Assembly: GCA_029012525.1 (NCBI GenBank)
Contig: JAQXMG010000059.1
Location: 1-34,878 of the forward strand
DNA: 34,878 nucleotides
Direction of reading: 5' to 3'
DNA from: a bacterium
GTDB taxonomy: Bacteria > Bacillota_I > Bacilli_A > RF39 > UBA660
This document shows, piece by piece, positions 1-8,011 of the stretch (position 1 is its first letter; each line of letters starts with the position of its first letter). Both the position numbers and the translations under genes were made by a program. Under the pieces are notes generated by a model. It ran no database searches. It worked only from the letters and a program-made list of their open reading frames with translations, and had not been told where the DNA came from.

Positions 1-688
1 TTAAAATATCACTAGATCTTTTTCCAAAACTATCTAACAAAATTATTAATAATTTTGTTAGTTCTTTTTCTTCATATTCATGTTCAATAGAAACATTAAA
101 ATCAGATACTATTTCATATAATTTATCGTAATCATCATTCTCACTTTTTGAAATAGAAGAATCTAAAGAAACCTGATTAAAATTAATTGCTTTTAATGTT
201 GTAAGTTGATCTTTAGAAATCGATAAGTTACTTAATACAATATTATCTGATGGCTCTTTGCCATTTAAGCTAAAATATACTTCTTTCAATTTATTATATT
301 TTTTTAATAAATTGAAATACTTAGTACCAATACTTAAAGAACTATATTGCTCTGATATAAATTTATTTATTTCATATTTTATAAACGAAACAGCATAAGT
401 TGACAATTTAAAACCTTTAGAAGGATTAAATCTATCAATTGCAGTTATGAGCCCCACATTGCCTGATTGAATAACATCCATAATATCTAGCCAAGGTGGT
501 ATATTATAAAATGTTTTTATACACCAAATAACTAATTTGTAATTAGAATCAATAAGCTTTTTCCTTGATAACATGTTGCTATTATTAAAGTAATCATTTG
601 CATAAAATTGTTCTTCTTCTTTTGTAAGTACTTTATAATTATCAATTTCTTTTAAGTATTGATTTAAGTAATCTTCTTTATGATTCAT
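1..688 (-). CDS. Sigma-70 family RNA polymerase sigma factor, 3' end cut by window start
   Basis: This frame is open from an ATG at 688 through the window start, giving about 229 residues with no stop. It begins with a region 1.2-like segment (YLKEIDNYKVLTKEEE, residues 11-26). A region 2 core follows (KKLIDSNYKLV, VIQSGNVGLITAIDRFNPSKGFKLSTYA), then region 3-like helices to about residue 185. Region 4 must lie outside the window. The usual WWIRQAI promoter-melting motif is replaced by AVSFIKYEINKFI, so this is not a primary sigma factor. It probably directs core polymerase to a special regulon. Its Shine-Dalgarno site (AGTAGGAGAA) contains the TAG stop of the upstream sigma gene, so the two are one operon and probably translationally coupled. 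Family call is firm; the regulon is unknown. Confidence 0.85.
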   Translation of the reverse strand, partial: MNHKEDYLNQYLKEIDNYKVLTKEEEQFYANDYFNNSNMLSRKKLIDSNYKLVIWCIKTFYNIPPWLDIMDVIQSGNVGLITAIDRFNPSKGFKLSTYAVSFIKYEINKFISEQYSSLSIGTKYFNLLKKYNKLKEVYFSLNGKEPSDNIVLSNLSISKDQLTTLKAINFNQVSLDSSISKSENDDYDKLYEIVSDFNVSIEHEYEEKELTKLLIILLDSFGKRSSDIL

Positions 689-701
689 AAAAAATATTCT
701 C

Positions 702-1820
702 CTACTTAAAATAATCAATTTTTCTAGTTCTTGCATTTGCTAATTTTTTATAATTACTTCTTGCTCTCATTTTTCTTAATGCTTTAACTTCAATCTGTCT
801 AACTCTTTCTCTTGTTATATTAAATTGTTTACCAGCTTCTTCCAAAGTATAGCAATGATCATAAGGAGACATACCAAAACGCATTTTTATAATTTCTAAT
901 TCTCTTTCAGATAAAACACGTAATAAACACTCACACTCAGTTTTATTATCTATATCATTAGCTTTTTCATTAATTTGATCATCAGTACTCTCTATAAAAT
1001 CTTCTAAACAACAATCATCTTCTTCTCCAACTGGAGTTGAAAGAGATATTGGTTCAAATCCGTTTTTTACATATATTGCTTCTCTTACTTTTTCTTCAGA
1101 CAAATTCAAAGAATTTGCAATCTCACTTATCTTAGGTAATTCGCCATAAGCAATTTCATATTTTTTACGGAACTTATCAACTTTATTCACAGTTTCATTT
1201 AAATGAACTGGTATTCTAACTATTCTTGACTTATCCGCAATACCACGAGTTATGGCTTGTCTAATCCACCATGTTGCATAAGTTGAAAACTTAAATCCTT
1301 TAGAAGGATCAAATTTTTCAACAGCTTTTATAAGGCCTAAATTTCCTTCTTGAATTAAATCAAGAAAATCCATTCTTCCCATAAACCTTTTAGCAATAGA
1401 TACAACAAGTCTTAAATTAGAATTAATAAGTTCATTTTTTGCAAAAGGATCATTGCCATAAAAACATTTTTCTGCGATGTTTTTTTCCTCTTCTGGTTTT
1501 AAAACAGGATAAATAGCTATTTCTTTTAGATAAGTTTTTACAAAATCATTATTTAAAAAAACATCATTATTTTCTAAACCAAAATTAATTACCAAGCCTT
1601 TTTTACCTATATAGTAATAAAACAATTCATAAGTATATGGCTTTAATTTTAATTTTGCAAGTTCAGTTTCAGATATTATTCCATTAGAAATATTTAATTT
1701 ATCAAGTAATTCATCAAGCATAATTACTACATCTTTATTTAATAGTTGTTTTTCAAAATACTGTTCTTTACTTTCCACTTGTTCTTCTAATTGAATATCT
1801 TCAATGTTATTATTAATCAT
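702..1820 (-). CDS. rpoD: RpoD-like sigma-70 factor
   Basis: This 372-residue protein is a sigma-70 subunit that confers promoter recognition on RNA polymerase. Residues 1-90 resemble a short region 1.1. Region 1.2 is near 92-120. Region 2 spans about 127-196, with DLIQEGNLGLIKAVEKFDP and the melting motif YATWWIRQAITR. Region 3 spans about 200-260. Region 4.2 has a helix-turn-helix at 325-351 (TLEEAGKQFNITRERVRQIE). These are the features of a group 1 or 2 sigma factor. Whether it is the only housekeeping sigma cannot be decided here: no dnaG lies next to it, and a second sigma gene follows after 13 bases. A good promoter (1852-1880) and an AGGGGG ribosome site precede the ATG. The symbol is tentative. 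Confidence 0.88.
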   Translation of the reverse strand: MINNNIEDIQLEEQVESKEQYFEKQLLNKDVVIMLDELLDKLNISNGIISETELAKLKLKPYTYELFYYYIGKKGLVINFGLENNDVFLNNDFVKTYLKEIAIYPVLKPEEEKNIAEKCFYGNDPFAKNELINSNLRLVVSIAKRFMGRMDFLDLIQEGNLGLIKAVEKFDPSKGFKFSTYATWWIRQAITRGIADKSRIVRIPVHLNETVNKVDKFRKKYEIAYGELPKISEIANSLNLSEEKVREAIYVKNGFEPISLSTPVGEEDDCCLEDFIESTDDQINEKANDIDNKTECECLLRVLSERELEIIKMRFGMSPYDHCYTLEEAGKQFNITRERVRQIEVKALRKMRARSNYKKLANARTRKIDYFK

Positions 1821-1851
1821 AATAATTCCCCCTTTTCATAAAGTACGCTAT

Positions 1852-1880
1852 ATTTTATCATAAAACTTTTGCTTTGTCAA
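1852..1880 (-). promoter_or_regulatory. Sigma-A type promoter for the tandem sigma genes
   Basis: On the minus strand there is TTGACA (1875-1880), a 17-base spacer, and TAAAAT (1852-1857). It lies about 30 bases upstream of the rpoD-like ATG. The perfect -35 suggests strong constitutive expression. Confidence 0.75.
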
Positions 1881-1940
1881 ATATAGTAAAAAATTATTCA
1901 TTAAATAATTAAATACAATATTTTATTTTAAAACTATTAT

Positions 1941-1971
1941 AAAAAAAATTATGTAATTATAACATAATTTT
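1941..1971 (-). terminator. Terminator after gpmI
   Basis: A 10-bp stem (1945-1954 with 1962-1971) has a 7-base loop. On the minus strand it is followed by a run of T (A at 1941-1948 on the plus strand). It sits just past the gpmI stop. The stem is mostly AT. Confidence 0.6.
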
Positions 1972-1982
1972 CAATAAAACTT

Positions 1983-3494
1983 TTATAAATATTCTTCTTC
2001 AGAAATAATAATTTTTTTACTCATTTCATCTGGAATAGGTAAATTTAAAATACTAAGTATTGATGGTGCAATATCAGAAAGTGATCCATCTGTTAATTTG
2101 TAATTGTTATCACAACAGATTAAAAACACAGGATTAGTAGTATGAGTTGTTAAAATATTACCATCACGATCAAGCATTTCTTCTAGATTACCATGATCTG
2201 CAGTTACTAATAGAAGAATATTATTTTTTTGGCAAAATTCATATAATCTACCAATACAATTATCTACTTCTTCTATAGCTTCTTTGGCTGCTTTAAAAAC
2301 TCCAGTATGACCTACCATATCACCATTGGCATAATTAACAACAGCAAAATCAAAAGTTTTCATTTTTTTTATTAAAATATCTGTTACTTCTTTTGCACTC
2401 ATTTTAGGATTCAAATCATAAGTTACTACATCTTTTTTTGGTACTTTTACACAAGTTGTATGTTTTAAATTTAAATCCCTATCACCATCAAAAAAATGAG
2501 TTACATGTGGAAATTTACTAACTTCTGCTATACGAAGTTGTCTATATCCATATTTTTCTAAAACTTCACCTAAAGTATTTTTAATTTCTATATTTTTAAA
2601 AGCAACAGAACATATTATTTTATCGCTGACATCTGTCATAGAAACTGTTTTTATATTATTTATTTTTTTTATAGGAAAAATATTAAAATTAGGATTTGTT
2701 ATAGCACTAAAAGTTTCAGTTAATCGATCAGGTCTAAAATTTGCAATAATTATACCATCGTTATCAGAAACAACTCCAAGTTTATTTATTATAGTTGGTT
2801 TTATAAATTCATCATATTCTTCGTTGTGATAAGAATCGGTAATTAACTTTTCATATGAATCATAAACAGGTCCAAAATTATTAACTACAGCATCGTAATA
2901 AAGCTTTACTCTATCATAGTATTCTTCACGATCCATTGCATAGTATCTTCCTGCAATTGAAGCTATTTTACCTATTTGCATTTTTTCTAAATATTGATTT
3001 AATTTATTAAGATAAGTTAAGGCACTATTATATGCAGTATCTCTTCCATCTAAAATAACATGTAAATATAATTTTTTTATTCCATTTTCTTTTGCCATTT
3101 TAATAAGCGCAAAAATATGATTGATATGAGAATGTATTCCTCCATCTGATAATAAACCAAAAATATGAAGTTTAGATGAATTATTATTTACATGATTCAT
3201 AACCTTTATTAACTCTTCATTTAAATCAAAAGTACCAGATTCTATAGCATTATTTATTCTAACCAAAGGTTGATAAGTAACTCTACCACTGCCAATTGTC
3301 ATATGTCCTACTTCACTATTTCCCATTTGACCATCAGGAAGTCCAACAAAAGAACCACTTGCAAATAGTTTTGATGAAGGATATTTTTTTAATAACATAT
3401 TAATATTTGGTGTGTCTGCTTGTAAAAAAGCATTACCATATAATTCTTTTTTTAAACCAACTCCATCTAAAATTGCTAATACCACTTTTTTCAT
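1983..3494 (-). CDS. gpmI: 2,3-bisphosphoglycerate-independent phosphoglycerate mutase
   Basis: This 503-residue enzyme interconverts 3- and 2-phosphoglycerate in glycolysis, using metal ions (usually Mn2+) and a phosphoserine intermediate. The length is typical of the family. It begins with the metal-binding ILDGVG (Asp10). The catalytic serine is in GNSEVGHMTIG (Ser60). Other family blocks are present: DGGIHSH, LDGRDT, AGRYYAMDRE, NFRPDR, NGDMVGHTG and the metal-binding TADHGN. No key residue appears lost. Its ATG overlaps the TAA of the upstream ATPase gene by one base (TAATG), so it is probably translated by coupling from the promoter at 4800-4828. A hairpin terminator follows. It is separated from pgk-tpiA by spo0A. 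Confidence 0.97.
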   Translation of the reverse strand: MKKVVLAILDGVGLKKELYGNAFLQADTPNINMLLKKYPSSKLFASGSFVGLPDGQMGNSEVGHMTIGSGRVTYQPLVRINNAIESGTFDLNEELIKVMNHVNNNSSKLHIFGLLSDGGIHSHINHIFALIKMAKENGIKKLYLHVILDGRDTAYNSALTYLNKLNQYLEKMQIGKIASIAGRYYAMDREEYYDRVKLYYDAVVNNFGPVYDSYEKLITDSYHNEEYDEFIKPTIINKLGVVSDNDGIIIANFRPDRLTETFSAITNPNFNIFPIKKINNIKTVSMTDVSDKIICSVAFKNIEIKNTLGEVLEKYGYRQLRIAEVSKFPHVTHFFDGDRDLNLKHTTCVKVPKKDVVTYDLNPKMSAKEVTDILIKKMKTFDFAVVNYANGDMVGHTGVFKAAKEAIEEVDNCIGRLYEFCQKNNILLLVTADHGNLEEMLDRDGNILTTHTTNPVFLICCDNNYKLTDGSLSDIAPSILSILNLPIPDEMSKKIIISEEEYL

Positions 3495-4765
3495 TACATC
3501 ACCTCAGTTATACAAAATACTGCATAATAAGGAATATATTTTATATTCTTCTTTAAGCTAAAATTATCATATCCAACTCTAATTGATAAAGGAATATTAT
3601 ATTTATTTATTGTTAAACTTAAACTTTTTGATTTAGAACTTTCTTCATTATGCAAAAGTTCTATTGGAATTAGTTTACCAGTTCTTGTTTGAATAACAAG
3701 ATCAAGTTCACATTTACCATCAGAATGATAGTAATAAATATTAAAACCATTATTATTTAAAGTAACAACCACATTATTTTCATAAATAGATTCCATTAAT
3801 TTGTTATTAGTTAGCAATCTATTAGTATTAACATTCATCTTTTTATATAAAAAGCCAGAATCATTATAGTATAGTTTAAAACTTTCTTCATCTTTTATTT
3901 TACTTAAAGGTGATTCTATTTTATTTACCTTACAACTTTTAATTAATAAATTATTATCACATAAGTAATCAATAGACTTGATATATTCTTTTGCTCTCCC
4001 ACCAGGTTTTATAAGTCCATAAACAAATTTTTTATTATCTTTTAAAAGTTGAAAAGAAACACTATCCATAATTTCATTACATCTTTTAACATCAATTAAA
4101 TTATCTAATTCTAAAAATTTATTTTTTATTAACTTGATGTTTTTTTCATGAGTAAGTGATAACATATTATAATCTTTACTAGATGCAAATTCTACCACTG
4201 CATTTGGATAACCACCAGTTAAAACAAAATCATTATAAAGTTCAAAAGCAAGAGAATGGAATGGCATTGGCTTATCATTTTTAAATGAATCTTCAATGAA
4301 ATCTATAAGCTGTTCTTTGCCTACATACTTTAAATACTCAGGAAAGCTTACTAAATTCATTTTTTTTATATTTAACTCAACACCTTTATTTTTGTTAACA
4401 AATGAAAGTGATGAAGTTATCATAATAACATGGTATGCAGAATTATTAAATAACTTTTTAACAGATTTTAATATATTTTCAGTTACATTATCAAATATAA
4501 TTAAGGTTTCATCTTTAAAAATAGTTTCTAGTGAAATTGCTGATAAACCCCTTACTAATTTTTCTAAAGTAGTATTTTTTTCAAAAACATATTTTAATTC
4601 AAGGTTACTAAGACAATCAAAATAAATAGTATTTTTATATTCATTTTTTCCAAATTCAATAGTAGTATAAGTTTTTCCACATCCTGTTATTCCATATAAA
4701 AGCATTGGCTTTTTTGAATTATCTAACTTCCATTTTAACAATTCAGATGTTATTTTTCGTTCCAT
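3494..4765 (-). CDS. ATP-binding protein of the AAA/DUF4143 type
   Basis: Starting from the ATG at 4765, the product has 423 residues. A P-loop GITGCGKT is at about 25-32 and a Walker B-like TLIIFDN at about 87-93. The C-terminal half looks like the DUF4143 region often fused to this ATPase type (LELDNLIDVKR, then ELDLVIQTRTGKLIPIEL). Such proteins are common and mostly uncharacterised; no specific function is claimed. I chose 4765 because a GGGAGGAAAC ribosome site precedes it at normal spacing. The in-frame ATG at 4795 has no such site and lies at the predicted transcription start of the promoter at 4800-4828. The gene is coupled to gpmI by a TAATG overlap, an odd partner for a glycolytic gene. 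Confidence 0.8.
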   Translation of the reverse strand: MERKITSELLKWKLDNSKKPMLLYGITGCGKTYTTIEFGKNEYKNTIYFDCLSNLELKYVFEKNTTLEKLVRGLSAISLETIFKDETLIIFDNVTENILKSVKKLFNNSAYHVIMITSSLSFVNKNKGVELNIKKMNLVSFPEYLKYVGKEQLIDFIEDSFKNDKPMPFHSLAFELYNDFVLTGGYPNAVVEFASSKDYNMLSLTHEKNIKLIKNKFLELDNLIDVKRCNEIMDSVSFQLLKDNKKFVYGLIKPGGRAKEYIKSIDYLCDNNLLIKSCKVNKIESPLSKIKDEESFKLYYNDSGFLYKKMNVNTNRLLTNNKLMESIYENNVVVTLNNNGFNIYYYHSDGKCELDLVIQTRTGKLIPIELLHNEESSKSKSLSLTINKYNIPLSIRVGYDNFSLKKNIKYIPYYAVFCITEVM

Positions 4766-4799
4766 AATTTGTTTCCTCCCTACACTTATTATCATTTAA

Positions 4800-4828
4800 A
4801 GTATAAATCATTTAAATTTTGAAGTCAA
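4800..4828 (-). promoter_or_regulatory. Sigma-A type promoter for ATPase-gpmI
   Basis: On the minus strand: TTGACT (4823-4828), 17-base spacer, TATACT (4800-4805). The predicted start of transcription is near 4793, which rules out the upstream ATG at 4795 for normal translation. Confidence 0.72.
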
Positions 4829-4856
4829 TAGGTAGAGAAAAAGTTTATTTTATAGC

Positions 4857-4883
4857 AAAAAAATATAGACTTTTTGTCTATAT
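4857..4883 (-). terminator. Terminator after spo0A
   Basis: An 8-bp stem ATATAGAC/GTCTATAT (4863-4870 and 4876-4883) has a five-base loop and is followed on the minus strand by seven T. It lies directly after the spo0A stop codon. Confidence 0.75.
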
Positions 4884-4890
4884 TAATCTA

Positions 4891-5661
4891 TCAAACTGCT
4901 ACTTTTCTAAATTCTAATCTTAGTTTATCTGCAATAGTAACAATAAATTCAGAATTTGTTGGCTTTGCTTTATCAATATCAACAGAATGTCCAAAAATCT
5001 GTTCCATCAAATCCCAATTTCCTCTATTCCATGATACTTCTATGGCATGTCTTATTGCTCTTTCAACACGAGAAGTAGTTGTATCAAATCTATCTGCTAT
5101 TTCTGGATATAATTCTTTAGTTATTCCTCCCACCATCGCAGGTTTTTCATATACAATTGAAATACCTTCTCTTATATATTGATATCCTTTAATATGTGAT
5201 GGCACCCCAAGTTCATGTAAAATATTTGTTATAGAAATTTGCAAATTATGATGATATAAATCAATTGAAGTGTTTGGAGTTACAACATCTTCTCTTAATT
5301 CTAAAACTCTTTTTTCAAGTTCTACAAGTTCAAAAGGTTTTAATAAGAAATAATTTGCTCCAAGTTCTGAAACTTTTCTTATCATCTCAGGAGTATTATA
5401 AGATGTAAGTACAATTACTTTTTTATCAATACCCTCTTTGTTCATTTCTTCTAAAACAGCAACACCATCTTTTTTTGGCATAATTAGATCTAAGATGATT
5501 AAATCAAAATCTGTTAAATTATCCTTCATTATTTTAATTCCATCTTCACCGTTATGAGCAGTAAATTTAACTTCAATATCTGCGCGATTTTCAAAATACT
5601 CTTTAATCATATTGACAAGTTCAACATTGTCGTCGATTATAAAAAGTCTAGTTTTGTTCAT
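4891..5661 (-). CDS. spo0A: Stage 0 sporulation response regulator Spo0A
   Basis: This 256-residue protein is the phosphorylation-activated master regulator of sporulation and stationary-phase genes in Firmicutes. The receiver domain (1-125) has the acidic pair Asp10/Asp11, phosphoacceptor Asp58 in LIILDLIMP, Thr86 and Lys108. The C-terminal domain (about 140-256) is typical of Spo0A: ITNILHELGVPSHIKGY, GGITKELYPEIA, and the recognition helix TTTSRVERAIRHAIEVSWNRGN split over 194-215. I chose the ATG at 5661 because AAGGGAG lies at correct spacing; a GTG at 5685 is open but lacks a site. The gene stands alone, with a terminator on each side and no spoIVB next to it. It ends in TGA followed immediately by TAG. 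The target DNA is expected to be TGTCGAA; an exact match lies in the promoter at 9808-9836. Confidence 0.95.
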   Translation of the reverse strand: MNKTRLFIIDDNVELVNMIKEYFENRADIEVKFTAHNGEDGIKIMKDNLTDFDLIILDLIMPKKDGVAVLEEMNKEGIDKKVIVLTSYNTPEMIRKVSELGANYFLLKPFELVELEKRVLELREDVVTPNTSIDLYHHNLQISITNILHELGVPSHIKGYQYIREGISIVYEKPAMVGGITKELYPEIADRFDTTTSRVERAIRHAIEVSWNRGNWDLMEQIFGHSVDIDKAKPTNSEFIVTIADKLRLEFRKVAV

Positions 5662-5693
5662 TATTTTCTCCCTTCTTACTACCACGCAAGTAT

Positions 5694-5699
5694 ATTATA
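5694..5699 (-). promoter_or_regulatory. Possible -10 box for spo0A
   Basis: TATAAT on the minus strand lies 33 bases upstream of the chosen start. No convincing -35 is visible, because the expected place overlaps the tpiA terminator. The promoter class is undetermined. Confidence 0.4.
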
Positions 5700-5703
5700 A
5701 TAC

Positions 5704-5733
5704 AAAAAAAGACTCATTACTAGAGCTTTTTTT
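5704..5733 (-). terminator. Terminator after tpiA
   Basis: Seven A, then G(A)CTC, a 7-base loop and GAGC followed by seven T make a hairpin with one bulge. The sequence is symmetrical, so it could work both ways. It separates pgk-tpiA from spo0A. Confidence 0.65.
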
Positions 5734-5748
5734 GGCAAGTTTTGTCGA

Positions 5749-6459
5749 TTATTTAACCGAATCAAGAATATCTATAATTTTTTTACTATCTATACTTTCT
5801 TTTCCAATTAAATAACCATCCAAATTTTTAATTTTATTAAGTTCACTAATTGTTTCCAAATTAACATTGCCACCATAAACAACAACTGGATTTATATTAA
5901 ATGATTTAATAATTACATTTTTTATTAAAGAAATTATTTCTTCTATTTCTTTATTGCTTTTTGTCTTATTATTTTTAAAACTAAAATTGGGTTCATAAGC
6001 TAAAACAAAATCATAAGAAAGATCTATGCCTTTTAAAAATTCTCTTAATTGTTTTACTATGACTTCACCAGTTTTACATCTTAAATACTCTTCTTTTGTT
6101 TCTCCAATACATATAATCGGAATAATATTATTATTTAAAGCTTCTTTTATTTTTTCATTAATAATCTTACTTGTTTCATTTAAATTATCACGTCTTTCAT
6201 TATGTCCTATTATAACATATTTTACATTTAATGATTTAAGTTCTTTTGCTGTTACTTCACCAGTTATATTTTTAAAAGATATATTTTGACTACCTAAAGA
6301 AAAATTATATCTACCATTAAAGTATGGAATAAATATAGTTGAAGGACACATCACTACTTCAATATCTGTTCTTATTTTATCTTTAATCTCTTTAATATAA
6401 TCAATTACATCTTCATATTCCATATAAGCTTTATGATTTAAAATTACTATTTTTTTCAT
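5749..6459 (-). CDS. tpiA: Triosephosphate isomerase, divergent
   Basis: This 236-residue protein should interconvert dihydroxyacetone phosphate and glyceraldehyde 3-phosphate. It is shorter than the usual 250 or so. Asn8/Lys10, His86 in IIGHNERR and Glu156 in AYEP match the active-site residues, and YGGNVN (195-200) matches the phosphate-binding YGGSVN. The flexible lid after the catalytic Glu, normally PVWAIGTG, reads PNFSFKNNKT, losing the conserved Trp and GTG. GHSERR has become GHNERR, and GxLVGGASL has become GYLIGKESI. The fold and catalytic residues are kept, but the lid is unlike typical enzymes. It is coupled to pgk through a TAATG overlap, which supports a glycolytic role. Activity may be altered; this is inference. 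Confidence 0.85.
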   Translation of the reverse strand: MKKIVILNHKAYMEYEDVIDYIKEIKDKIRTDIEVVMCPSTIFIPYFNGRYNFSLGSQNISFKNITGEVTAKELKSLNVKYVIIGHNERRDNLNETSKIINEKIKEALNNNIIPIICIGETKEEYLRCKTGEVIVKQLREFLKGIDLSYDFVLAYEPNFSFKNNKTKSNKEIEEIISLIKNVIIKSFNINPVVVYGGNVNLETISELNKIKNLDGYLIGKESIDSKKIIDILDSVK

Positions 6460-7637
6460 TATTTTTCTCCTATATAAGAAAGTCCAGGAAGGTCATGATT
6501 TACAATATATTCTAAAGTTGCTCCACCACCTGTAGATATGTACGTTATATTTTTATCCAATTTTAAGTTTTTTATACAACCCACAATATCTCCACCACCA
6601 ACATATACTTCTTTTCTATTATCTGTTAAAAATTTTACAATTTCTTCAGTACCATTTTGATAATTACTAAATTCATATACACCAAGTGGACCATTCATAA
6701 AAATAGTTTCACATGATAAAAGTTCTTTTTTAAAACCTTCAAGTGTTTTATCACCAAGATCCATACCTATAAAATCTTTAGGAAAATCTGTTATAAAATA
6801 CATTTCCTTTTTAGAATCATTACTAAAACTCGTTGATCCATAAAAATCTATTGGTAAGATTATTTTATTTTTATATTTTTTTAAAAGATCTTTGCAAGTT
6901 GAAATCATATCTTCTTCAATTAAAGAATTACCTACATTCATATCAAGAGCTTTTAAAAATGTAAAAGCCATGGCTCCACCGATAAACAAGTAATCAACTT
7001 TTTCTATTAATCCATTTATAACACTTATTTTATCTGATACTTTAGCACCACCCATGATTACTGCAAAAGGTCTACTTGGATTATCCAATTTTTGTAAATT
7101 ATTTATTTCTTTTTCTACTAAAAAACCAATACCAGAATCTAAATATTTTGATATACCATAATTTGATGAATGACGTCTGTGAATTGTTCCAAAAGCGTCA
7201 TTTATAAATATATCTCCTAAAGATGCCCAATATTTTGAAAGATTTTCGTCTTGATTACTTTCCTTTTTTCCATCTAAATCTTCAAATCTTGTATTTTCTA
7301 AAAGTATACAAGTTCCATATTCCATATTATCTATTTCTTTTTTTATTATAGGATCATTAGTATAAGGAACAAACTTTATTTTGTCTTTTAAGTATTTTTT
7401 TAATTCTTCATATACTATTTTTAAACTATATTTTTTCTTATCTTCAATAGTTTTTACTTTACCCAAATGAGATAAAATAACCAGTTTACAATTTCTTTTT
7501 AATAAATAATTAATTGATTCTAAAGAACTTGTTATTCTTGTTGAATCAATTATTTTATTATCTTTTATACTTACATTTAAATCACATCTTAGTAAAACTA
7601 TTTTTTTATCATAATCAAAATCTCTTATTGTTTTCAA
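6459..7637 (-). CDS. pgk: Phosphoglycerate kinase
   Basis: This 392-residue protein transfers phosphate from 1,3-bisphosphoglycerate to ADP in glycolysis. Signature blocks are visible: RCDLN at 17-21, LLENTRFE, INDAFGTIHRRHSS, VIMGGAKVSDKI, IGGAMAFTFL, FMNGPLGVYE and the C-terminal STGGGATLEY. The length is typical. The usual GGGDSxAA block reads GGGDIVGC. The start is TTG at 7637, preceded by AGGATGTGA at suitable spacing; no in-frame ATG fits the conserved N-terminus. The stop overlaps the tpiA start (TAATG). No gap gene is adjacent. Confidence 0.96.
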   Translation of the reverse strand: MKTIRDFDYDKKIVLLRCDLNVSIKDNKIIDSTRITSSLESINYLLKRNCKLVILSHLGKVKTIEDKKKYSLKIVYEELKKYLKDKIKFVPYTNDPIIKKEIDNMEYGTCILLENTRFEDLDGKKESNQDENLSKYWASLGDIFINDAFGTIHRRHSSNYGISKYLDSGIGFLVEKEINNLQKLDNPSRPFAVIMGGAKVSDKISVINGLIEKVDYLFIGGAMAFTFLKALDMNVGNSLIEEDMISTCKDLLKKYKNKIILPIDFYGSTSFSNDSKKEMYFITDFPKDFIGMDLGDKTLEGFKKELLSCETIFMNGPLGVYEFSNYQNGTEEIVKFLTDNRKEVYVGGGDIVGCIKNLKLDKNITYISTGGGATLEYIVNHDLPGLSYIGEK

Positions 7638-7658
7638 AAGCTATCACATCCTAATAAA

Positions 7659-7687
7659 ATTGTATCATTTTATTTAATTATTATCTA
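7659..7687 (-). promoter_or_regulatory. Probable promoter for pgk-tpiA
   Basis: On the minus strand: TAGATA (7682-7687), 17 bases, TACAAT (7659-7664), with TG one base before the -10 (extended -10). The -35 is weak. Confidence 0.5.
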
Positions 7688-7699
7688 CATAAAAATAAA

Positions 7700-7727
7700 A
7701 AAATTAATATAATAATTTATTAATTTT
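7700..7727 (-). terminator. AT-only hairpin after the 72-residue ORF
   Basis: A 10-bp stem AAAATTAATA/TATTAATTTT (7700-7709 and 7718-7727) with an 8-base loop is flanked by T runs on either strand. It directly abuts the stop of the small ORF, which gives that ORF some support. Confidence 0.5.
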
Positions 7728-7946
7728 TTATTTATAAAATAACACTTTCTTTCTAAATCTTTTTAAAACATTATAACCAAGAGTATAGCTTGCTCCAACT
7801 AATGATATTTTAAGATCATTTGAAGTATTATAAATAAAACAGCCTACAGAAACAGGTATAATAACAAATGAATAAAAATCATTTACTTTAGCAGTATATT
7901 TTTTATTAACTAAAAAATTGTTTTTATATATTTTTAAGTTCTTCAT
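7728..7946 (-). CDS. Small hypothetical protein, 72 residues
   Basis: I do not recognise this protein. It is basic at both ends, with two moderately hydrophobic stretches (about residues 25-40 and 47-58) that could be short membrane segments. No clear Shine-Dalgarno site precedes the ATG, and the next gene upstream (frr) has its own terminator. In favour of a real gene are the in-frame length in AT-rich DNA and the hairpin just after its stop. It could be a chance ORF. Confidence 0.4.
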   Translation of the reverse strand: MKNLKIYKNNFLVNKKYTAKVNDFYSFVIIPVSVGCFIYNTSNDLKISLVGASYTLGYNVLKRFRKKVLFYK

Positions 7947-7983
7947 ATATTGTATTTTATGTTATTAACATTTTTTTGTTAAT

Positions 7984-8011
7984 AAAAAAGAAATATAATT
8001 TCTTATATTTC
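7984..8011 (-). terminator. Terminator of frr
   Basis: On the minus strand a 9-bp stem GAAATATAA/TTATATTTC closes a GAAA loop and is followed by six T. The stem includes the frr stop codon (8003-8005). Confidence 0.8.

Noticed and set aside
5739..5750. 0A-like TTTTGTCGATT upstream of spo0A
   Set aside because: It has a core mismatch and lies at the end of the tpiA coding sequence, before a terminator; too weak to call.
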